Source of the DNA: RGIG7332 sp045580305
GTDB lineage: Bacteria > Bacillota > Clostridia > Oscillospirales > JAAYXM01
NCBI GenBank assembly: GCA_045580305.1
Contig: JAZNNQ010000063.1
Coordinates: 1 to 17,439, forward strand
Reading direction: 5' to 3'
DNA length: 17,439 nucleotides
Part shown: one piece after another, positions 13,067 to 17,439 of the stretch
Layout: each line of letters opens with the position of its first letter
How positions within the stretch are numbered: position 1 is the first letter of the stretch
The notes under the pieces: model-generated
Database searches by the model: none
Seen by the model: the letters and a program-made list of their open reading frames with translations, nothing else
What the model was told of the DNA's origin: nothing
Made by a program: the position numbers and the translations under genes

Positions 13067-14118
13067 AAATGTATGGCGAGGACAAGCTGGTCCCCAAGAA
13101 AAGGCCGAAAAAGAAAAAGGCAAAATCAGGTAAAAAGGTACTTGTTATTGTACTTCTTATAATCTTAGCTCTTGCTTGTGTTGCGGGTGCACTCTGGTAC
13201 ACCAATGTGCAGGCGCCGGAGATAATTTCACCCGGAAAGCCCGTGGATACACCGGCAAACAGCGAGGATGCAGGAAAAATCAAAATAAGAGATGCCGAGC
13301 GTAAGGAAGACCTTTATAACATCCTTATCGTGGGTACCGACTTAAACGGCTATCACACCGACTCTATGATGCTGGCATCCTTTGATGCGAAAAACAAAAA
13401 GATGAATATCCTAAGCATCCCCCGTGACCTTATCTGTCACGGCGGCGGTGACTATTATTATAAGATCAACTCCGCATATCGCGGCAGTGAGGAAAAGATC
13501 GACGACTTATACGACGAGATCGAGCGCGCCATCGGCTTCAGACCCGATAAGTATGTTATTGTCAGCACTCAGGGCTTTGTTGAGATGATTGACGAGATCG
13601 GCGGCGTTGAGGTTGATGTCCAGCGAAGAATGAAGTACACCGATCCCACACAGGATCTGTATATCGACATCCAGCCGGGTCTTCAGGTGCTCGACGGATA
13701 TGACTCAATGTGCTTTATGCGCTATCGCTACGGCTATGTCGAGGGCGATGTGGGTCGAGTTCGTGCACAGCACCAGTTTGTAAATGCTCTTATGGACAAG
13801 ATGCTCACCGCGGAAACACTTGCAAAGCTCCCCGAGCTTGTGGATATTGTCGAGGAGAATGTCAAGACCGACCTTACCGTGGGCAATATGATATGGCTTG
13901 GCACAAAGGTTTTAGATATGAACCTTGAGACCGACCTTAACACCTACATCCTGCCCGGTGAGGGTCTTTACTACAACAAGGTTTCCTACTTCTTCGTATA
14001 TCCCAACCAGATGAAAACCCTTATAAATGAGGTGTTTAATCCCTACACCTCACCCATTGAGGATTTTGATATTGTAAACTACACACGCCTTACCGGCAAG
14101 GCCTTCGGCGGTGAGTAG
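13063..14118 (+). CDS. LytR-CpsA-Psr (LCP) family protein
   Basis: A 351-residue membrane-anchored protein of the family that transfers teichoic-acid or other anionic polymers from lipid carriers to peptidoglycan outside the cell. A Lys-rich N-terminus and one membrane segment (about 26-47) are followed by the LCP domain (about 83-275). It includes VGTD with Asp93, HTDSMML with Asp100, SIPRD with Arg121, GGVEVDV, and MRYRYGY with Arg220 and Arg222. These match the conserved acidic and arginine residues of the pyrophosphate-binding pocket. Differences from the usual pattern are His98 where RTD/RSD is common and GRVRAQHQ where an RQ pair is usual. GGAGG (13048-13052) is 10 nt before the first ATG; a second ATG at 13069 is spaced less well. 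The polymer it handles is unknown. Confidence 0.92.
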   Translation: MKMYGEDKLVPKKRPKKKKAKSGKKVLVIVLLIILALACVAGALWYTNVQAPEIISPGKPVDTPANSEDAGKIKIRDAERKEDLYNILIVGTDLNGYHTDSMMLASFDAKNKKMNILSIPRDLICHGGGDYYYKINSAYRGSEEKIDDLYDEIERAIGFRPDKYVIVSTQGFVEMIDEIGGVEVDVQRRMKYTDPTQDLYIDIQPGLQVLDGYDSMCFMRYRYGYVEGDVGRVRAQHQFVNALMDKMLTAETLAKLPELVDIVEENVKTDLTVGNMIWLGTKVLDMNLETDLNTYILPGEGLYYNKVSYFFVYPNQMKTLINEVFNPYTSPIEDFDIVNYTRLTGKAFGGE

Positions 14119-14131
14119 AAAGGAGATAAAT

Positions 14132-14494
14132 ATGACGCCTATTGAAATTGTTAAAGCGGTGGTTTCTACACTGGATAAGAAGCTTGCCCGTGATATCGAG
14201 GTTTTAAAAATCGAGGATATTACAGCCATTTCCGACTACTTCGTAATTTGTACCGGTACTTCCAACACCCATGTAAAGACACTTAAGGAGGAACTTGAGT
14301 TCCAGCTTGAGCAGAAGGGTGAGCGGGTACACCACATCGAGGGTCACGGCGGAGACTCCTGGGTTCTCCTTGACTACTTAAGCGTTGTGGTTCATGTATT
14401 TACCGAGGAAGCACGAAATTTCTATTCACTTGATCGCGTTTGGGGCGATGCTGAACGCATCTCCATCGACCAATTTATTGAGGGGGAAAACTAA
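14132..14494 (+). CDS. rsfS: Ribosome silencing factor RsfS
   Basis: A 120-residue RsfS/Iojap/YbeB protein. It binds ribosomal protein uL14 on the 50S subunit and blocks subunit joining when nutrients are short. Signatures are DIEVLKIEDITAISDYFVICTGTSN, then GDSWVLLDYLSVVVHVFTEEARNFYSLDRVWGDA. The start is ATG 14132, with AAAGGAG ending at 14125, 6 nt upstream. An in-frame GTG at 14111 would place that ribosome-binding site inside the gene and add a non-family N-terminus. It follows the LCP stop by 13 bp and leuS by 1 bp. The order nadD-yqeK-LCP-rsfS-leuS is typical of Clostridia and Bacilli. Confidence 0.96.
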   Translation: MTPIEIVKAVVSTLDKKLARDIEVLKIEDITAISDYFVICTGTSNTHVKTLKEELEFQLEQKGERVHHIEGHGGDSWVLLDYLSVVVHVFTEEARNFYSLDRVWGDAERISIDQFIEGEN

Positions 14495-14495
14495 A

Positions 14496-16901
14496 ATGAA
14501 ATATGAATTCAGTGCCATTGAAAAAAAGTGGCAGGCAAAATGGGATGAGGCGAAGGCGTTCGCTTCCTCCAATACCGATAAGGAAAGACCCAAATTCTTC
14601 GGTCTTGTTGAGTTCCCGTATCCGTCGGGTAATGGCCTTCATGTAGGCCATGCAAGACCCTATACTGCTCTTGATGTTGTATCCAGAAAGCGCAGAATGC
14701 AGGGCTATAATGTTCTGTTCCCTATGGGTTGGGACGCTTTCGGCTTACCTACTGAGAACTACGCTATCCAGAATAAAATCCACCCGATTGAGGTAACAAA
14801 GAAGAATGTTGCATTCTTTAAGTCACAGCTTAAGATGCTTGGTTACTCTCTCGACTGGGATCGTGAGATCAACACCACCGACCCCAACTACTACAAGTGG
14901 ACCCAGTGGATTTTCCTTAAGCTCTTTGAGAAGGGTCTTGCTTACAAGATGCAGATGCCGGTTAACTGGTGTACCTCCTGTAAGTGCGTTCTTGCAAACG
15001 AAGAGGTAGTAAACGGCGTTTGTGAGCGCTGCGGCAGCGAGGTTGTTCGCCGCGAGAAGAGCCAGTGGATGTTAAAGATCACCGAGTACGCTGAGCGTCT
15101 TATCAACGATCTTGACGATGTTGACTTTATTGAGCGCGTTAAGGTTCAGCAGAAGAACTGGATCGGTCGCTCCACCGGTGCTGAGGTTGATTTCAAGACA
15201 TCACTCGGCGAGACCTTAACCGTTTACACCACCCGTCCGGATACTCTCTTCGGTGCTACCTATATGGTAATTTCACCGGAGCATCCCTACATTGACAAGT
15301 GGGCTGATAAGATCTCCAATATGGATGCAATAAAGGCATATGCCGAGGCTTCCGCTCGTAAGTCTGACTTTGAGCGTACCGAGCTTGCAAAGGACAAGAC
15401 CGGTGTTAAGATCGAGGGCATTACCGCAATTAACCCGGTAAACGGCAAGGAAATTCCGATCTTTATCTCCGACTATGTACTTATGTCCTACGGCACAGGT
15501 GCTATTATGGCGGTACCTGCACATGACACCCGCGACTGGGAATTTGCCAAGAAGTTTGACCTTCCCATTATCGAGGTTGTTGCCGGCGGCAATGTCCAGG
15601 AAGAGGCATTCACCGACACCGAGGTGGGTAAGATGGTCAACTCCGACTTCCTTGACGGTTTAGAGGTAAGTGAGGCTAAGAAAAAGATCACCGAATGGTT
15701 AGATTCTAAGGGCCTTGGACATCCCAAGGTAAATTATAAACTCCGCGACTGGGTATTCTCACGCCAGAGATACTGGGGCGAGCCGATTCCGCTTGTATAC
15801 TGCGAAAAGTGCGGCTGGGTTCCCGTGCCCGAGAGCGAATTACCGGTACTCCTTCCGGATGTTGATTCCTACGAGCCCACAGATAACGGCGAGAGTCCCT
15901 TAGCTAAGATGGAAGACTGGGTTAACACCACCTGTCCCCATTGTGGCGCGCCCGCGAAAAGAGAGACCGATACAATGCCCCAGTGGGCAGGTTCTAGCTG
16001 GTACTTCCTCCGCTATACCGATCCCAACTGTGATACCGCACTTGCAAGTAAGGAAGCACTTGACTTCTGGACTCCGGTTGACTGGTACAACGGCGGTATG
16101 GAGCATACCACACTCCACCTTTTATATTCACGCTTCTGGCACAAGTTCTTATATGATATCGGCGTAGTTCCCACAAAAGAGCCTTACGCTAAGCGTACCT
16201 CACATGGTATGATCCTGGGCGAGGGCGGCGAAAAGATGTCAAAATCCCGCGGCAATGTTGTTAACCCCAACGACATTGTTGAGCAGTACGGTGCTGACAC
16301 TATGCGCTTATACATTATGTTTATCGGCGACTTTGAGAAGGCTGCTCCCTGGTCAAGCCAGTCTGTTAAGGGCTGTAAGCGATTCTTAGACCGTGTATGG
16401 AACATTGCTGAAGGTGCTACACCGGGCGATGCCTATAGTGAAAAGAACGAGAGCGCTATCCACAAGACCATCAAGAAGGTATCCGAGGATATCGAGAATG
16501 TTAAGTTCAACACAGCAATTGCGGCAATGATGGCTTTAGTTAATACCTACGCTGAAAACGGCGCAAATGTTGCTGATATCAAGGTTTTACTTAAATTACT
16601 CTCTCCCTTTGCACCTCATATGTGTGAGGAGCTTTGGGAAACTCTCGGTGGAGAGGGCTTTATTTCGCTAGCACGCTGGCCTGAGTTTGACGAGGCTAAG
16701 ACCGTGGATTCATCCGTTGAAATTGCGGTTCAGATTTGCGGTAAGGTAAGAGAGCGCATTAATGTTCCGGTTGATGCAGATGACGACACCGTTATTGACC
16801 TTGCGTGCAAGACCGAGAAGGTTGCACAGGCACTGGAAAACGGTAAGATTGTAAAATCCATCGTTGTTAAGAATAAGCTTGTTAACTTAATTATCAAGTA
16901 G
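14496..16901 (+). CDS. leuS: Leucyl-tRNA synthetase
   Basis: An 801-residue class I synthetase that charges tRNA-Leu. The HIGH motif is HVGH (49-52), preceded by PYPSGNGL. A zinc-ribbon-like cysteine set follows (CTSCKC ... CERCGS). The CP1 editing domain carries TTRPDTLFGATY and SYGTGAIMAVPAHDTRDWEFA. The catalytic KMSKS lies at 580-584 in GEKMSKSRGN, and an anticodon-binding helical domain forms the C-terminus. Length matches Bacillus LeuRS (about 804). The start ATG 14496 has AGGGGG (14481-14486) 9 nt upstream and gives the usual MKYEFSAIEKKWQ; longer frames run into rsfS. There is no T-box or attenuator-like leader in front, so it is presumably expressed with the upstream operon. Confidence 0.98.
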   Translation: MKYEFSAIEKKWQAKWDEAKAFASSNTDKERPKFFGLVEFPYPSGNGLHVGHARPYTALDVVSRKRRMQGYNVLFPMGWDAFGLPTENYAIQNKIHPIEVTKKNVAFFKSQLKMLGYSLDWDREINTTDPNYYKWTQWIFLKLFEKGLAYKMQMPVNWCTSCKCVLANEEVVNGVCERCGSEVVRREKSQWMLKITEYAERLINDLDDVDFIERVKVQQKNWIGRSTGAEVDFKTSLGETLTVYTTRPDTLFGATYMVISPEHPYIDKWADKISNMDAIKAYAEASARKSDFERTELAKDKTGVKIEGITAINPVNGKEIPIFISDYVLMSYGTGAIMAVPAHDTRDWEFAKKFDLPIIEVVAGGNVQEEAFTDTEVGKMVNSDFLDGLEVSEAKKKITEWLDSKGLGHPKVNYKLRDWVFSRQRYWGEPIPLVYCEKCGWVPVPESELPVLLPDVDSYEPTDNGESPLAKMEDWVNTTCPHCGAPAKRETDTMPQWAGSSWYFLRYTDPNCDTALASKEALDFWTPVDWYNGGMEHTTLHLLYSRFWHKFLYDIGVVPTKEPYAKRTSHGMILGEGGEKMSKSRGNVVNPNDIVEQYGADTMRLYIMFIGDFEKAAPWSSQSVKGCKRFLDRVWNIAEGATPGDAYSEKNESAIHKTIKKVSEDIENVKFNTAIAAMMALVNTYAENGANVADIKVLLKLLSPFAPHMCEELWETLGGEGFISLARWPEFDEAKTVDSSVEIAVQICGKVRERINVPVDADDDTVIDLACKTEKVAQALENGKIVKSIVVKNKLVNLIIK

Positions 16902-16908
16902 GTGCGAT

Positions 16909-17214
16909 ATGTTTAATTTACCCGCAATACTCGAGGCAGGAATGATGATCGCTTTCGGAATTTCCTGGCCGCTGAATGTAATTAAGTCATATAAAGTTCG
17001 CACCACGAAGGGCAAGAGTCTGGCATTTCTTATCTTAATTTTAATCGGTTATATTGTTGGCATTACCGCCAAGTTCATTAACCCGGAATACATGGCAAAT
17101 ATTGATAAATTGTGGTATGTGGTAACTATTTACATAATCAATTTTGTTATGGTTTTTACCGATTTGATGCTTTATATCCGCAATTATAGGTTGGATAAGA
17201 AAAATAACTCTTGA
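16909..17214 (+). CDS. PQ-loop / SemiSWEET-like small membrane protein
   Basis: A 101-residue protein with three membrane helices (about 6-24, 37-55 and 68-90) and a PQ-loop-like motif: FGISWPLNVIKSYKVRTTKGKS at the end of helix 1, with the Pro and the KxxxxxTTKGKS loop. One triple-helix bundle is the size of a bacterial SemiSWEET, which works as a dimer moving small sugars or other solutes. The substrate is not known, and PQ-loop proteins are diverse. The start is ATG 16909, 7 bp after leuS. The ribosome-binding site is weak (TAGGTG overlapping the leuS stop), suggesting coupling or low expression. The stop codon lies within the -35 of the rpsU promoter. Confidence 0.82.
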   Translation: MFNLPAILEAGMMIAFGISWPLNVIKSYKVRTTKGKSLAFLILILIGYIVGITAKFINPEYMANIDKLWYVVTIYIINFVMVFTDLMLYIRNYRLDKKNNS

Positions 17215-17239
17215 CAGAGTGAAAGTTATCTAGTATACT
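17211..17239 (+). promoter_or_regulatory. Strong promoter of rpsU
   Basis: TTGACA (17211-17216) is consensus, with a 17-bp spacer and TATACT (17234-17239). The -35 contains the TGA stop (17212-17214) of the PQ-loop gene. Transcription is expected near 17246, leaving a leader of about 54 nt with an AT-rich potential hairpin and the long purine-rich site GGAGGGAGGG (17283-17292). Confidence 0.85.
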
Positions 17240-17299
17240 GGTAATGTTAATTTTTGTAGCAAAAAGTTTTTGTGCTAATCTCGGAGGGAGGGATAACAA

Positions 17300-17439
17300 A
17301 TGGCAGAAATTCGTGTAAAAGAGAATGAATCTTTAGACAATGCTTTAAAGCGTTTCAAGAGATCCTGTGCGAAAGCCGGCGTTCTTTCTGAGCTCCGTAA
17401 GAGAGAGCATTACGAGTCTCCTTCTGTTAAGCGTCGTAA
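17300..17439 (+). CDS. rpsU: Small ribosomal subunit protein bS21 (partial, cut by window end)
   Basis: The window holds 46 full codons and two bases of the next. The sequence begins MAEIRVKENESLDNALKRFKR and continues SCAKAGVLSELRKREHYESPSVKRR. This is the N-terminal and central part of S21, a small basic protein of the 30S platform near the anti-Shine-Dalgarno end of 16S rRNA. The family is usually about 58 residues, so roughly a dozen basic C-terminal residues lie beyond the window. A strong promoter (17211-17239) and a very purine-rich ribosome-binding site fit high expression. Confidence 0.95.
   Translation, partial: MAEIRVKENESLDNALKRFKRSCAKAGVLSELRKREHYESPSVKRR

Noticed and set aside
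14111..14131. GTG start for rsfS at 14111
   Set aside because: It overlaps the LCP gene end and places the AAAGGAG site inside the gene. ATG 14132 is properly spaced and gives the family N-terminus.
14385..14495. Longer leuS frame starting at 14385
   Set aside because: The extra 37 residues are rsfS read in another frame. ATG 14496 has its own ribosome-binding site and the standard LeuRS N-terminus.
14400..14500. T-box or leucine leader in front of leuS
   Set aside because: There is only a 1-bp gap after rsfS, so there is no room for a leader. No T-box-like sequence was seen upstream.

Overview
The window looks like core chromosome of a low-to-mid GC Gram-positive anaerobe of the class Clostridia, probably an Oscillospirales/Ruminococcaceae-type gut bacterium. 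This rests on strong purine-rich Shine-Dalgarno sites on nearly every gene, TTG starts on two genes, a SigH-type sporulation sigma factor, YqeK, a LytR-CpsA-Psr protein, DegV, and a short two-site zinc-ribbon protein of a kind common in this group. The taxonomic call is inference from gene content, not from a marker alignment.

Layout. Positions 1-182 hold a perfect bidirectional terminator hairpin. On the minus strand, 183-542 encodes a small ribbon-helix-helix-like protein resembling DUF1413, with a promoter embedded in a perfect 16-bp inverted repeat. From about 707 a plus-strand operon runs ftsK/spoIIIE, ygiQ (radical SAM), ruvC, ruvA, ruvB and glmM (to 8635): DNA translocation, Holliday-junction processing and cell-wall precursor synthesis. 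A SigH-like sigma factor (8741-9325) and a two-zinc-site protein (9391-9669, closed by a strong terminator) follow, then degV with its own promoter and a bidirectional terminator shared with a convergent unknown one-TM protein (10737-11246, minus).

Positions 11247-11922 form the only long gene-free stretch. It is packed with structured repeats: an 11-bp-stem hairpin, two copies of a ~120-bp unit 154-155 bp apart, and a two-hairpin element touching the nadD ribosome-binding site. A second plus-strand operon then runs nadD, yqeK, an LCP-family gene, rsfS, leuS and a PQ-loop/SemiSWEET-like gene (to 17214). The window ends inside rpsU, which has its own strong promoter.

Almost every gene belongs to a well-known family, and I see no convincing new multi-gene system. 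The parts most worth a second look are non-coding: the operator-like palindrome at the DUF1413-like gene, the consensus promoter inside the apparent start of the sigma-factor gene, the covarying direct repeats at 11.4-11.7 kb, and three two-hairpin elements each abutting the ribosome-binding site of a housekeeping gene (ruvB, glmM, nadD). Several start codons were moved from the longest open frame on the basis of ribosome-binding sites: rsfS to 14132, leuS to 14496, the unknown minus-strand gene to 11246, and the sigma factor to 8741.
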